A stretch of 64,000 nucleotides of DNA from Euborellia annulipes (taxonomy: Eukaryota > Arthropoda > Insecta > Dermaptera > Anisolabididae), in NCBI GenBank assembly GCA_023213315.1, contig JAKCPI010004364.1:1-64000 (forward strand), in the 5' to 3' direction. Below, piece by piece: positions 13,699 to 25,508 of the stretch. The notes below the pieces were generated by a model, which saw only the letters and a program-made list of their open reading frames with translations, did not search any database and was not told the origin of the DNA. Each line of letters opens with the position of its first letter. Position 1 is the stretch's first letter. Both the position numbers and the translations under genes were made by a program.

Positions 13699-13893
13699 CA
13701 GTGAACGCCACAATTAAGTCCCCACCTGGGAGCTAGAGCCTTGAGTATATGGATTATAGTGAGCGAGATTCCTTTGTGAAGAAATGAAGGGGCTAAGCGT
13801 TTTTTGAGATAACCCATTCGACAGATTAGCGTTTGGGTTGCATATACTCAAGGCTCTAGCTCACAAATGGGGACTTAAGTGTGGCGCTCACTC
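13699..13893 (+). mobile_element. TA-flanked MITE, Tc1-like, family T1
   Basis: Left CAGTGAACGCCACAATTAAG and right complement (cttaagtgtggcgctcac) with long inner arms around agctagagccttgagtata; TA at 13697-13698 and 13894-13895. A second copy lies at 61641-61865. It directly adjoins a fold-back at 13896. Confidence 0.8.
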
Positions 13894-13895
13894 TA

Positions 13896-14118
13896 CCAAG
13901 GAAGGGTTGCAAAAGCAGAGACTGGCAGTCAAATTGCAAGATCTCTCACCTGATTAGCATCATTACACATACATAGCTGCCTAATGGAAAATATATACAT
14001 TTTTTTTTTGACATTTATTTGGACCTGAAGATGGTCGAGACCGAAACGTCGACCCGATAAAATATTTAAAGAAAAAAATTTGGATGCCAATCTCTACTTT
14101 TGCAAACCTTCCTTGATA
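13896..14118. repeat. Fold-back containing ribozyme core 1
   Basis: Arms caaggaagggttgcaaaagc... and ...cttttgcaaaccttccttg face each other around core 1. Confidence 0.65.
14021..14054 (+). ncRNA. Hammerhead-like ribozyme core 1
   Basis: CTGAAGA (14025-14031), helix II GGTC/GACC (14033-14036 with 14039-14042), GAAAC GTC (14043-14050). Fits CUGANGA - helix II - GAAA - NUH with a 2-bp AC/GU helix III. Helix I ggac/gacc has one mismatch. Confidence 0.6.
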
Positions 14119-15204
14119 AAATATATTTTTATCTTAAAGAATATTTTATTTTTGTTTCGTGTCTTTGAGTTCCATTTTCTAAAATTTAACAAGGGAGTGT
14201 TAACCCTAACGAATTAGGAATCATAATACAAATAGTCAATTGAATAGAAGTTTCACTTCAAAAACTTTTTTTTTCTTTTTAATGTAGAGAAAGTAATATA
14301 AAGACCCATTTTTGTACCAAATACCTTCGTTATTAGTATTTTTTTTATTAGAGTAAAAAAAATTCTTCATTGTAAATTAATGAAAAGTAAAAAGTTCTAA
14401 ATACACAGCCATTATTTACATCAAATAAAGGGTAAAAGAAATTTCGCCTAGTATCGGGTTAATAACACACAAAATCCATTATGATCTGTTCTCGTTAACT
14501 TGACATTAAAAAATAAAAAAAAAAAATAATAACAACAACAACAGATGGTAATTTTATCGGGAAAAATAAATGGAAAATAATAATTATAAAATCATCTATA
14601 TTTGTAGCGATGAGTTTTGTGTAAGATAAACGATATCAGGGAGAGTGAGAGAAAAAAACAAACTTTTCATGGGTGAATTAATCAAATTACATAATGATTA
14701 TAATAATTAGTATACTAATGATAAAATTCTTTTTATTATTCCGCTCTTTTATTTTCATACTTTTTTTTTTTTAAATTTACTCCTATCATAATTGAACATT
14801 TATTTTTAAATTAAATAATCTAATTGAACATTTCAAATCCAATTTTTTTTTTTTAATAAAATACATGAAAGCGGGGAGAAAATAATATGGTATGGCGGGG
14901 TCGTGAATGTAGTTAAACAGAAGCGCAGCACCTTCTCCAGGATTGGTTCACCGATCCTTCTTATTTGAAGTTTGTTTTTGAATAAATATTGAAGCGTTTT
15001 CAGTTGATATTTAATTTCTAGTATGGATCCTCGTCAGAGTTAGAAGAAGGTCATTATTGAGGCTACTTCCAGCTCTGAAGATGGTCCATATCCTTACCAA
15101 ATCGTCAGTTTAGAAGGATCAAATTACCAGAGGCTTCTTGTTTATTTATAAATTTATATTCCTGGGGGGGGAAGTATGGATGGAAATTATTAATACTTTT
15201 TTTT

Positions 15205-15385
15205 TTTCAAAAGTCATTTCGGCTGCTGTGGTTATTTGACTTTATACATTTTATTAAATTTATTTTAATTAAAATATATCGATGACTTCCGGCGTGCATT
15301 CAACGGTCTTATCTCTCGGGGACCACTTATCCTGATTTTCAGCCCTATTGGCGCTGCTTAACCAGACTGATCTTGATGGCTGTTG
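15205..15385 (+). repeat. SINE-like repeat, family S3
   Basis: Begins aagtcatttcggctgctg; shares gcgttcaacggtctt-like and attttcagc blocks with the minus copy at 30160-30362. Confidence 0.6.
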
Positions 15386-15721
15386 ATATAGTTAAACAGA
15401 CTAATTTTTTTTTTTTATTTATTTAAGATCTTTTTCCAAACTTCATTGACTAAGATCTTTTTCGACATCTGAAGCATTTAGACGCCATTATTATTTAATT
15501 TCAATTAATTAGTATAGCTAATTAACTTAGGACTGGATGAGATTAACTTTCACTACAGCTCTATTCATAAGGCATAATTCTTCTAGGACCGCCTCCCCAT
15601 AACCGTACATTAAAACCACAACCACTCTTTAGATTATTACCACAACACATGAGATTTTAGAATATCAGCTTTTGCAACCAATAATTGTTTATAATATTTC
15701 ATCTAAAAAAATATAATACCG

Positions 15722-15868
15722 GTACAAGTCCAAAGATTAGAAGCTAGAGGACGAGGGTTCGCATCCAGTCCTAGGCGAAAAAAATTATTTCAATTAAATT
15801 GGCTACAAATCAATTGAAACTTGGGATCTAACTTGACTCAGATGTCGAAAAAGACCTTAAACAAACAA
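15722..15868 (+). repeat. tRNA-like SINE, family S1
   Basis: Promoter-box-B-like gggttcgcatcc (15757-15768), then a body with attggctacaaatcaattg and the tail gatgtcgaaaaagacctta. Related tails: 222-298, 15425-15490 (-), 15880-15915, 17930-18100 (-), 24425-24535, 24570-24655, 24665-24840, 56270-56325. Confidence 0.7.
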
Positions 15869-16719
15869 AAGTCAGTCGGTTCTAAATGGCCTTCGATTCC
15901 GAAAAAGACTTTAATTTAAAAAAAAAGTCTATGTATTAATTGGTTGAATCATTTTCATGCATACTTAGGGAAATTATTTTCAAATGTCAGCATCTTGTCA
16001 AATATGATTAAAAAAAATGAAGAAATAAATTAATTCAAAAACAAATTGAAAGAAAATTAAATAAGAGCTCAATTTTTTATGGATGAATGGATTTAATTTT
16101 AACGAACGAGTTTCCCGCCTGGCACTTAGGCCACCGCAACTTTCACAAATTAATCTCTTTTTTTTCACCGATAACTAATGTAAACCTGACCATTTTGACG
16201 TTCTCAAGAAATAAATGAGCAAAATAACTTAATTCAAATAAGCACCAGCTGACGTATCTCTTCAAACTCTATTCTCTTTCTATTATAATAATTTACTCTT
16301 GCTCGTAAAACTTTCTGGGTAAAACTTTCTCTATTCTTATAATAATTCTAACTTTTACGTTTAGACTCGTTAAACGCATTCGTTTTTCATTCCATTATAA
16401 TTATTTTTGCCATTAAAAATCCATCATCAGATCAGTGATCAATCATTCAACGTATTTCTTAACAAATATAAAACTAGGTATATCACTCAGAATTTAATTA
16501 CGAGAAACATTTCAATCGTGAAACAATCCACTTTCTAAATTCACAAAGTTATCAAACAGCTTAGCAGAAAATTTATAAAATTTTCCTCTGTTCATAATAT
16601 ATGACTGAATATCAGGACTATTCTCTAAGCAAAAGAGTTAACTTTTTCATAGGAAATCAGTGTTAATTCATTTTAACACCTTGCCTCAAATTGTTATTCT
16701 GTTAGGCTGAACGCACACC

Positions 16720-16850
16720 AATTGAACAAAAACGCTCAATGACAAAACAAAACATTTTGTCAAATGACAAAACATTTTACCTAATACGTGTACGTTGGCA
16801 TTGAGCAAAACGTTTTGCTCTTGGACAAAACGATTTGTCATTGAGAGTTC
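16720..16850. other. Cluster of four CAAAACnTTTTG-type palindromes
   Basis: Imperfect dyads at 16747-16761, 16766-16779, 16803-16820 and 16823-16839, enclosed by gctcaatg / cattgagag inverted arms. Could be the core of an uncharacterised small transposon. Confidence 0.4.
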
Positions 16851-17569
16851 AATGCCTAAAAATGGCGCCTTTAACCTAAAAAGTAAGGTTATGATTTTGA
16901 CAGCTTTGGGATAAAAGCAACATGTTAATGTCGCTGTTAAAACTTTATTTAGAGAATAGCATTTTTTTAAAACTGGGTTGTCATATAGGCTTACTAGATT
17001 GAAAATAACAAATCAAGTTAGTAATACGCATGCGGGAGAGGTTATCGAAGGGGGGGGGGGTAAAAACACGAACAAGCAGAAAACAGCTATCTTCATATGA
17101 ATCGTTAACATCTGATGTTAAAAAGTAAAATGTTAAAACTTGGTTTATAGAATTGTTAAATTTTAACACCTGTTTTTAGAGAATACACCAGTCAGTATAT
17201 CATCTAAAAGATTTTTATATAAAAAAAAACGCATAGTCTTTTACACTCATCATTATCCTATCTGATTAATGAATGTATTTCAAGTACAGTGGAGTTATTG
17301 ATTTTTTTTTTTTTTTTAAGGAAAAGGGATTAAATTTCGATCTTATCAAAAATTAGGTGTCGAGATTTTAAAGCCCTGCGTCCAATCCCCCCCCCCCCCC
17401 TCCACCTCGCCCAAAATCCCATAAAGTTATAAATAAAGAGAATTATATAGAGTGGTGTTAAAATTTTAAATATGCTACTATTAAAGCTACGGCTCAGTCT
17501 CCTACCAAGAGCTTTTAGTACTTTTTAATTTAAGTTCTTTTGATTTCCTTCCGGCTCTAACGATTTTTT

Positions 17570-17822
17570 TTTTAACACTCACACTTTTTCTCATTCACAC
17601 TCACACTCACACATACATTCACACAGTCTTTTCGGCAACTTAGGTCATTTAAGACTTTGACTATAACCGTTATATTATTTATATCTATTGGGGGTCAGGA
17701 TTTCTATTCAAGCCATTTGGTATCAAATGGCTTAAATAAAATCATCGGACTGCCTGGGGTCGAACCCGCGACGTTCGGTATAGAAGGTAGGCATGCTACC
17801 AACTACCCAAGCCCGGGGCCCT
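17570..17822 (-). repeat. tRNA-like SINE, family S2
   Basis: Minus-strand box B seen on + as tcgaacccgcgacg, with head gggcttgggtagttggtag. Not a functional tRNA: no acceptor stem closure. Confidence 0.7.
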
Positions 17823-17929
17823 AACGATTTTAATTAAAATTTATAAATGAATGCATTTCTTAGATTATCACTTCATAGAAAAGATATGAGAGGTGGTTAC
17901 CATTTTTTTATTTATTTTTTTTTTTATTA

Positions 17930-18100
17930 AGGTCATTTCTCGTCATTTAAGGCCATCCCTATTTATTTTAAATGATTGTGATCCAATTCAAAAGAAATAA
18001 TTTTTTCCGCTTGGGACGGGAAGCGAACCAGTCGCTGGTCGCGACCCTAGGCACGAAAGCTATATCTTCTCTCAAAGCCACGGGAAGGTTACCATACTCC
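17930..18100 (-). repeat. tRNA-like SINE, family S1
   Basis: Minus-strand copy with the same tail and a tRNA-like head (cgcttgggacgggaagcgaa on +). Confidence 0.6.
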
Positions 18101-18989
18101 TATTAACAAAATATAAATATTTTCCTTTGATGATAAAAAAAATTTACCTCTGATGTTTTATCGAAAACTAGATAAATTATTTAAATAAATAAATTTTAAA
18201 AATGTTTTTTGTGTTGTCTCCTTTGTGTCTAATAATTGCTTTGTAAATAACACAATTAATTCAGAATAATAGCTAGGACGGATGGTCTGTATTTCCCCTA
18301 TTTCTCTTTCTCTCTCTTTCTCATTCCTATTTCTCTCTTTGTGATGTGTTCAATAATTTCATGCAAATCAATTATTTCACTGGACGTGTTCGCTTCCAAT
18401 ATCACATTAATGAAATTGAGCTTGAAATTGAAAATAATCCCGAACGAGGTTGATATGCCGGAGGCAGCCTCCGGCCCGAATCAATAACGACCCTGGAGTG
18501 TATGTATATACATAGGAGCTAATGGCTTCGAGGTGGTAGGAGGACGAAGGACCCAGGGGGTGGCGGGTTGAAGGAAATCCCTTAGAGGCTTTACTACCCG
18601 AGTGGCTTTCATGCACGATTGGCCGTCTTTTTCCTCAACTGACAAAATGCCACTCGGATTTTTGACATTTCCATCTGTATTTTTTATTATCCGTACGGTG
18701 GAGATTTCGAAATTTTATATGCCCAAAAAATTGGCAAAATCCTTAAGAGATTGTTAGAGTAGTCTCTTTTCTGTAATGTATAAACGAATAAGAAACTTTT
18801 TAATTAAAGTCTTTTACTTTTGTCTAACTTCTTTCTACCCTGAAGTCAAGATAAATTTACTTTTGCATTATGAGTCCAGTCGATATAACTTTTTACCTGG
18901 AAAATATTCCGATATTAATGTTTATGAGGATAGGTGAAAAGGTGAAGAAAATCTGCAGCTAGTTGTATTTCATTATTTTATTCCCACCA

Positions 18990-19029
18990 CGTTGACGTTT
19001 CGATCCCAGTTGGGATCATCCTCAGAACT
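18990..19029 (-). ncRNA. Hammerhead-like ribozyme core 2
   Basis: Minus strand CTGAGGA, helix II GATCCC-aact-GGGATC (6 bp), GAAACGTC. Helix I GTT/AAC adjoins the core. Confidence 0.65.
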
Positions 19030-19254
19030 AACGTGTACATAACAAGAGACGAAATAAAGATTAGTATCGGGAAAAAAACATTATCAATCATTATAAATTT
19101 TTTCATCTTATTGTTAGAGTACAATAATATCTTAGAATATATTTTACTAGGCTCTTACAATCAAATACAATTAATGTTTATGATCCGTACGGGGGACAAA
19201 TAGAATTGTGTCCGACCTTTCGACATTTGGCATCCAAAGGCTCTTTCTTTTTTT

Positions 19255-19664
19255 TTTGGAATGGGTGCATAAGGTCCGAAGACCTATAATGACCAATAGT
19301 CACATGCAGCCAGGAAGAAAATAAAAACAAAAGGAGAAGCATAAAGGGGAAACTCAACTGCGGGAACTGAGAAGATGCCTGTTGAGGTTAGACTTGAAAG
19401 TCTGAAGATTGTAGGTTTTGGGGAAGATAGACGCAGGGAGCTTGTTCCAATCACGGGAGGTCATGGGGACAAAGGAAGAATGAAATTGATTAGTTCTGTT
19501 AGTCGTGATCTGAACAGCATAGGGATGCTGTGACGATGCCCTCTTGTGTTCCGTGGATATGTTGCATTGGGTGGGATAATTGATTTTAATTCGGCAGAGC
19601 ATTGACCATGGTAATACCTGTAGAAGAGAGATAGTGAAGATACTCTTCTTCTATGATTCTGCAC
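19255..19664 (-). pseudogene. LINE-like retrotransposon 3' end (reverse transcriptase C-terminus), degraded
   Basis: On the minus strand two overlapping frames (19664-19461 and 19602-19354) read ...NYPTQCNISTEHKRASSQHP and TNQFHSSFVPMTSRDWNKLP, ASIFPKTYNLQTFKSNLNRH. The pattern NSF-PRT-RDWN-LP is the usual last block of many LINE reverse-transcriptase ORFs. A frame change separates the two pieces. The minus-strand 3' tail (19330-19255) is shared with 58345-58410, which defines the 3' end of the family. Truncated at 5', as usual for LINEs. Confidence 0.8.
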
Positions 19665-19932
19665 CCCTACTTGCTCTCTTCCAATCCATGATTATTATAT
19701 CTCTCATAGGCCGGCTTTAATAGATTGTATTCCAATAAAAATTATTTTTTTTATCTGAAAAATAAGGCTGAAATTTTCCTTAAAAATTTTAAATACATCA
19801 TTCAAGCCTTTGCTCTCATACTCTCTTGTGGGTAATGAAATTTTAATAAAAAAATACATTCGACTAAATACATATGATCTGTATTATATCTCATTTGATC
19901 TATTTTGTATGTTAATAATATAAAATATACTC

Positions 19933-19979
19933 TTGGAGGGCTGAAGATGGCTTTGTTGATCATAGCCGAAACGTTCCAA
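19933..19979 (+). ncRNA. Hammerhead-like ribozyme core 3
   Basis: CTGAAGA (19941-19947), helix II GGCT/AGCC, GAAACGTT (19968-19975; cleavage triplet GUU). Outer arms (atctattttgt / acaaaatagat) extend helix I. Confidence 0.6.
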
Positions 19980-21076
19980 AATAAAGAGTGTTAACAAAAT
20001 AGATGCTTTTTATTATTGGCTGCATCCTCTTTTTATATCATTAATCAAATTTTAAATACGTAGTTAAAAAATTTCTTTGGGACCAATATACGTATTTTAG
20101 TTATTTTCTCGTTTATCCGGTTTCAAATGAATACCAAGCGGGAAAATCTTTTCGGTGGATGGTCTGTATATAAATTTAAAATTTTAACATTATATTTCTC
20201 TCTTTATATTGTATTTTTATATAGCCTATTTATTTTATTTGATTAAAGACGAGATTCAGAACAGGTGAATTGGAGAAATAAACCAGCTTTTTTTTATGTA
20301 TATAGCAGCTAAAAAAAAGAAATGGTTTATTTCTCACATCCCCTATTTATTCTAGTTGGGATTCCGGGATGGGAGGCCAATATTTCGAGGATTAGCGTAC
20401 TTAATTTAAAGAGTTGTGATGCTGAATGTAATCATGTAATCTAATAAAAGAATTTCCATGTTAAAAAAAAAAAAGATTTTCCGTGATCAAAGGGAAGGAT
20501 CAATAAAAAGTCCTGAGAAAGTTTCTAATTGGACAGGTGATATATAATATTTTTTTTTTTTACAAAAGTTTGATTTTTCTCTACCACCTTGAAATAACGG
20601 ATTTATAAAAATAAAAATTACCTATGACGTCTAAAGAGGAGGATAATTTATTTTTTACTTTATTAATCTTTGTACCTATTTAAAAATTCATTGGAAAAGC
20701 AAATATCATTAACCTTGATGCGATTGCTCTGATAAGTGAATGAATATTCATAATTCTTTGACATCGGGTATGTTTGTTGATTCCTAATTGAAATTTGTTT
20801 GTTTAATAAATTCACATTTCTTTATTATTAGCGCCATTGTTTTTATCAAAATTTAAAATTATATAATAAAATTTTATGATCGTGGGAATAAGTTTTTCTT
20901 TTTTTTTTTATATCCAACGCGCGTTCGTTCTTCCATTTGTTTATTAGGTAATATTAAGGAGTGTTTCTCAGAAAAAATTATAGAAACTACTCACTTCAGG
21001 GAGAAAAACTTATCTCGCCGGATCGACAACAATGGCCCGAATTAATTTATTTATTTAATTGTTAATATCATATGTA

Positions 21077-21268
21077 CAGTCAGTTTCAATATTAACCCCC
21101 CACCCTTAGAGAATAGAGCTGTGAAGTTAGACAACCTGGCGTAATTGTTGTCTCAAAAATTAGTATTTCCACAGCAATATTAAAAAAAAGTTTATTTATT
21201 TATTTTCTAAGCACTCTGGTTGTCTAACTTCAAAGTCTAGGGGTGTCAGTTAATATTGAAACTGACTG
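21077..21268 (+). mobile_element. TA-flanked MITE, Tc1-like (192 bp)
   Basis: Inverted termini CAGTCAGTTTCAATATTAAC / complement at 21249-21268, flanked by TA on each side. Further inner pairing (gaagttagacaacc with ggttgtctaacttc) makes most of it a hairpin. Confidence 0.8.
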
Positions 21269-21484
21269 TACATCTTAAATGGTTCAATAAACATTATTAT
21301 TATTATTATTATTAATGAGTGTTTCCATCATTTAGACTCCTAGACCAGGGATCGGCAATCCGCGGCTCTTTTTTGCTCTTCAGTCTGTCCAAAATATATA
21401 TTTATATTTTACCATTTTATTGAAACAAACGAAAATTAATTTTTATATATGGACGATGAAGGAACCAAGCGCCATTTTTTTTTA

Positions 21485-21680
21485 AACATTCACACTTTTT
21501 TCTCATTCACACACACATACACACAGTCTTTTCGGCGACTGAGACCATTTAAGACTTTGACGATAACCATTTGGTATCCAAAATGGCTTAAATAAAATCA
21601 TCGGACTGCCTGGGGTCCGAACCCGCGACATTTGGTATACGAGGTTAGCAAGCTAACCTCTACACCAAGCCCCGAGGAAC
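21485..21680 (-). repeat. tRNA-like SINE, family S2
   Basis: Same layout as 17570-17822; its head side overlaps aaccaagcgccatt repeats. Ends about 235 bp before the first MYLIP exon. Confidence 0.7.
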
Positions 21681-21915
21681 CAAGCGCCATTAACCTTAAT
21701 CTTAGAATTGCACAATCTCTGGCAATGGCATTTTTTCTTTTTTACTTAAACTTCATAAATATTTAGCATTTGAACTTTAAGAAAGAATATGGGAGAAATA
21801 TTTATTCCCTTTACACAATAAGATCATTCACGAAAGGATTTATCAAAATTGATTATGAATTGATTTGATTTCCAATTGGATGATTTTTAACAAAGACTGG
21901 CATTTCTGTTGACAG

Positions 21916-22132
21916 CATCCCCTGGACCGCAATCCAGCACGCCTCCTCGCATCGTCGTATCTTCCGTCTCACGTACCTCGGTCACGATGCCTCTGAACGA
22001 ACCATCGATATCAAATTGGACTCATCGCAAAGTGCCTCTGGACTTTATCGTGCTGTAACTGAAAAACATGCATTTTATAGCTGCGAAACAGTCCGTTCTG
22101 CTGTCACCGCCCAATTCATCCGAGATCTCAAA
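21916..22132 (+). CDS. MYLIP: MYLIP/IDOL E3 ubiquitin ligase, FERM domain exon (5' partial gene)
   Basis: Coding exon bounded by acceptor ...ttgacag at 21911-21915 and donor GTATGT at 22133. Its first base completes a codon from an upstream exon, so the gene is 5' incomplete here. The 72 whole codons read as the last FERM lobe (F3, PH-like): IPWTAIQH, IFRLTYLGHD, then SASGLYRAVTEKHAFYSC and VTAQFIRDLK. The block ASGLYRA-TE-HAFY-C is characteristic of MYLIP/IDOL and the insect orthologue Dnr1. In these proteins the FERM region binds the cytoplasmic tails of receptors (LDL-receptor family in vertebrates) and membranes, presenting them to the RING for ubiquitination. The exon joins in phase 0 to the next exon at 23580. 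No exon for FERM F1/F2 was found upstream in the window. Confidence 0.93.
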
Positions 22133-22567
22133 GTATGTTAATATTTGAATATATGTATAAACAAATCTAATGATAAAGTTTGTTCATTTGCATATTTACT
22201 CTCATCCGGATACATTAGTAAATTAGCAATATAAATATAAAATGTTCTCAACTCCGGATTTGCTTCTCACGCATTATACATATTTTTTAAATCAAACTAA
22301 GAATAAATAATCAAATAAACAAATGAACAAATTTAATAATTATTTTATCTCATTCTCTACTTGGCCTTCCCTAAGGAAAATATTTATTTCTTGTTTATAA
22401 AGTTATATATTAACAATTGGACGATGTTATGCACGAAGGAACCAAGCGCCATTAACCTAAATCTGAGATAAGGGGCATTTTATTTGTAAACAAAACCAAT
22501 GACAAGACTTGTTTTCTTGTTTTATATAAAAAAAAAGTGCACAGTGTAATAATATTGTGATTTAAAT

Positions 22568-22830
22568 CAAGAGCGGATCCAGAGGTGTTTCTCGGGGGGG
22601 GGGGGGTAATCTGGTGTGGCTGGTCGCACAGCACACAATTTTTTCTTAATTTCGGTAATTTAAAGGCGCATTCTGTATTTGTTTGCCAGAATATAAATAC
22701 AATTCAATTTTTTAAGTATTAATTTTTAAAATTTTATATTCAAAATACATTAAAAAAAAGAAAGTATTTTTTTCAAATCCCAGGGGGGTAATTACCCCCT
22801 TTATTCCCCCCCCCCTTGTATCCGCCCTTG
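22568..22830 (+). mobile_element. hAT-like MITE, family H1
   Basis: Ends CAAGAGCGGATCC ... ATCCGCCCTTG, flanked by perfect 8-bp ATTTAAAT (22560-22567, 22831-22838). A G-run and a C-run lie near the ends. The interior contains a module related to one end of the hairpin-ended repeat. Lies in MYLIP intron. Confidence 0.85.
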
Positions 22831-23195
22831 ATTTAAATAAGAGGTAGATCTTCTTTTTTTCCCTACAAGTTGGCGGTCTTATCTCAATTTCAATCATAAT
22901 GGCGCTTGGTTCCTACTTGCATAACAAGGTCCAATTGAGTTTTAATCAAATTGTATTGATGGGTTTTCATAGGGAACCCAGAATCTCTATTCTTTCTCCG
23001 ACCATTGCTCCAAAAAGTATGATCACACTTAGCAAACTTACTATTTTATTAATTATGATGAATCGAATTTTTCATCATATTAGATGAAGAATCAGTATTA
23101 AAAAATAAAAAATCTATTTTTTTTAACTATTTTTAATCGGCTCTCTTTAAAATTTAGCCCAGTGAAGATTTGGTACTTTTTCATGTGGACCGTCA

Positions 23196-23331
23196 CATAT
23201 ATTTTACCATCTTGAATTTAAATATACTATATTGCCGTTATATGTCGACACAAAAAATCTGGTGTGACAAGCACAGAACTTTCAATTACCATAAGAGAAA
23301 GTTCCGTGCGGCCAGTCACACCAAATTTTTT
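23196..23331 (+). repeat. Hairpin-ended repeat end (family R) in MYLIP intron
   Basis: Only the ctggtgtgac hairpin end with preceding atgtcgacacaaaaa block remains. Confidence 0.75.
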
Positions 23332-23579
23332 ATTTAAATTTTTTTTTAAATCAAATACTATCCTTAATTCAAATTAAATAAAATTCTTTTAATTAATTAA
23401 AATTGCAAATTACTTTATATTGATGTAATTTCCTTCAATTTTGTTTTGGATCCGACATTTTTATACATCATATTTATTTTAATTGAAAATAAGATTGTTA
23501 TATAATTAGTAATTAAAAATTAATTAAAAAATATGCTTTTAAACGAAATTACTAATTAAATCTTTGTTTGTTTTTTTAG

Positions 23580-23831
23580 GGAACGATCGTATCGATTTTC
23601 AATGAAGATACTTCATTAGGAAAGAAATATGTTTTCGACATTCGCCGAACTTGCCGCGAAGTGTATGACAATGCACGACGCGCTCTCTATCAAACAGGGT
23701 CTTGTTTGTTTCCTCCTGCCGAAGATCTCGACCCTGAAACTGCATTGGGCTTGAACACAGAAGGCAATGATGAAGAAGATTCAGAGCCTCCTAAAAGTAG
23801 CTCTTCCAAATGCGTGGGACAGAAATGCCAA
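23580..23831 (+). CDS. MYLIP: MYLIP/IDOL, end of FERM domain and acidic/serine linker exon
   Basis: Acceptor tttttttag at 23571-23579 and donor GTGAGT at 23832; 252 nt, phase 0 at both ends. The translation begins [38 protein letters not shown], the final helix of the FERM F3 lobe. The motif [21 protein letters not shown] is the strongest family signature in this gene. The rest is a low-complexity acidic and serine-rich linker ([18 protein letters not shown]) ending CVGQKCQ, where vertebrate MYLIP has a comparable Cys-containing linker before the RING. The intron before it (22133-23579) carries an hAT-type MITE and a hairpin-ended repeat piece. The intron after it carries a poly-G-bearing element and SINEs. 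Confidence 0.95.
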
Positions 23832-24055
23832 GTGAGTTTATTAAAATAACTGAACAGGATAGTGTTTAAGTGGCCCCAGATACTGAAAAATCAAAATAAA
23901 TAAGTGAATCGGTAACAAAATACTTATCTTTAGGGCCACATTTATGTATAATGAATTCCATTTAACAAGGGTTTTGACTGACCTGCCACCAATAATTTTC
24001 GATTTCATATTAAGTCTAATAGCCATAGATGCCAAAGGACTAAGAAAAATAAATA

Positions 24056-24250
24056 CAGTAGAGTCTTGCAAATCCGGCCTAAACGGGACCGGCCCTATGT
24101 TGGATTCTGAAAATACCGGATTACCCGAAACATTTAATATAATGCAAAATTTAATATTTATCTATCTAGTAATGTCCCTTAGTTTTCTTAAATTACCCTT
24201 TTTTTTGCTGCAATATCCTGAAGAAGGGGCCTTTCAACTCGCCGGATTAG

Positions 24251-24322
<72 letters not shown>

Positions 24323-24362
24323 ATGCCGGAGTATCGAAGTAGGGATTAGCATGACTCTACTG
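24056..24362 (+). mobile_element. Pogo/Tigger-like MITE containing a 69-base G homopolymer
   Basis: Termini CAGTAGAGTC at 24056-24065 and its complement GACTCTACTG at 24353-24362, each flanked by TA. CAGTA termini with a TA duplication and inner aatccgg motifs fit pogo-type elements. The interior has an uninterrupted G run at 24253-24321. Lies in the last MYLIP intron. Confidence 0.75.
24253..24321 (+). repeat. Poly-G run of 69
   Basis: Uninterrupted G homopolymer inside the pogo-like MITE. Confidence 0.9.
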
Positions 24363-24424
24363 TAATAATGAATCCATTATTTGATTATTATTCATCTGTT
24401 TTATATCTTTCTGGTGCCAAAGGC

Positions 24425-24840
24425 ATCCCGTCCCAAGCGAGAAATTTATTTTAATTGAATCAGATACCAATAACCTGAAATAAATAGGGACGGGGTTTAA
24501 ATGGTCTCAGATGCCGAAAAAGACCTTAAACAAATTTAAAAAAAAATTAAATCCAGTGCGACAAAAATATATTTCAATTGAATTGGCTAGTAATCAATTG
24601 AAATAAATAGAGCGGGTTCAAAATGGCCTGTGATGTCGAATAAAAGTCCTTAAAAAAAAGAAAAAAAATTAAATAGTCCCTTGGCCGTAGAACAGGGGTA
24701 GAATTCACGTCTCTTGTACTATGTGACAGGGATTCGTTTCACGTTTCAAGCATAAAAAATTTATTTTTAATTAAATTTCTTCCAATCAATTAAAATAAAT
24801 AGAAACTGGGTCTAAATAGTCCCAGAAAGACCTTAACTTT
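24425..24840 (+). repeat. Cluster of three SINE S1 copies in MYLIP intron
   Basis: Three tails in a row ending gccgaaaaagacctta or variants; the third has a head with aacaggggtagaattcac and gggattcg resembling box A and box B. Confidence 0.65.
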
Positions 24841-25300
24841 AAAACTAAAAATCTTCAAGAATTTTAAGCTCGGCATTTTTTTTAAATTAATTTTTCTAAG
24901 CTCTGGAAGAGGACCACTTACTCAAGGAGGGGTAAATATATAATAGTAATTCTGAATGAAATTTTTTATTGTTAGATTGAATTTTTGTTTTTATTCTAGT
25001 ACAAATAAGTTTTCAATTAAGTATTTTCCGTTCAATTTAACCTAGTAGCTTAAGTTAATAATCTTTGATGGCTAAGAAATAGGTGGCTCTCCGAAAATTA
25101 GAAAATATGATAGGACAAGAAGTCAGCCAGTAAGGTTGCCTTTATCGAAAAAAAAACACCAATGATAAAACTGAAAAGTCTCTTATTTATTCAAGAGAGG
25201 CTACTCTACTATATTTTTTTATCAAAATGCCTCTTATGGAAACATAAAAACTTTGAAAACTTAAATTTAGGTTTTTCAAAATCAAAATTTTATCTACCAT

Positions 25301-25450
25301 CTATTGCAATAGTATTGAGACTAAAGCCCGGTAGTTAGGCAGCCCAAATGGCACACACATACGAAATCTTTCTTGCCTGTGTGAGAAATACCTTTTTCAA
25401 AGAAGATTAATTCGACCTATTGTCATTTGGGCTGCCTAACTACCGGGCTT
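25301..25450 (+). mobile_element. MITE family Q, right-end-truncated copy before the RING exon
   Basis: Inverted arms built on gcccggtagttaggcagccc and its complement, plus outer ctattgcaatagtattgag on the left only. Ends 58 bp before the MYLIP last exon. Confidence 0.7.
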
Positions 25451-25508
25451 AAGTATAATTTCTTTAAATCTTTTACCACTAACAATAATCTAATTAATAA
25501 TGTTGCAG

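Noticed and set aside
18407..18616. Minus-strand ORF in a less AT-rich patch
   Set aside because: The peptide is low complexity, with no family signature; more likely an old repeat.
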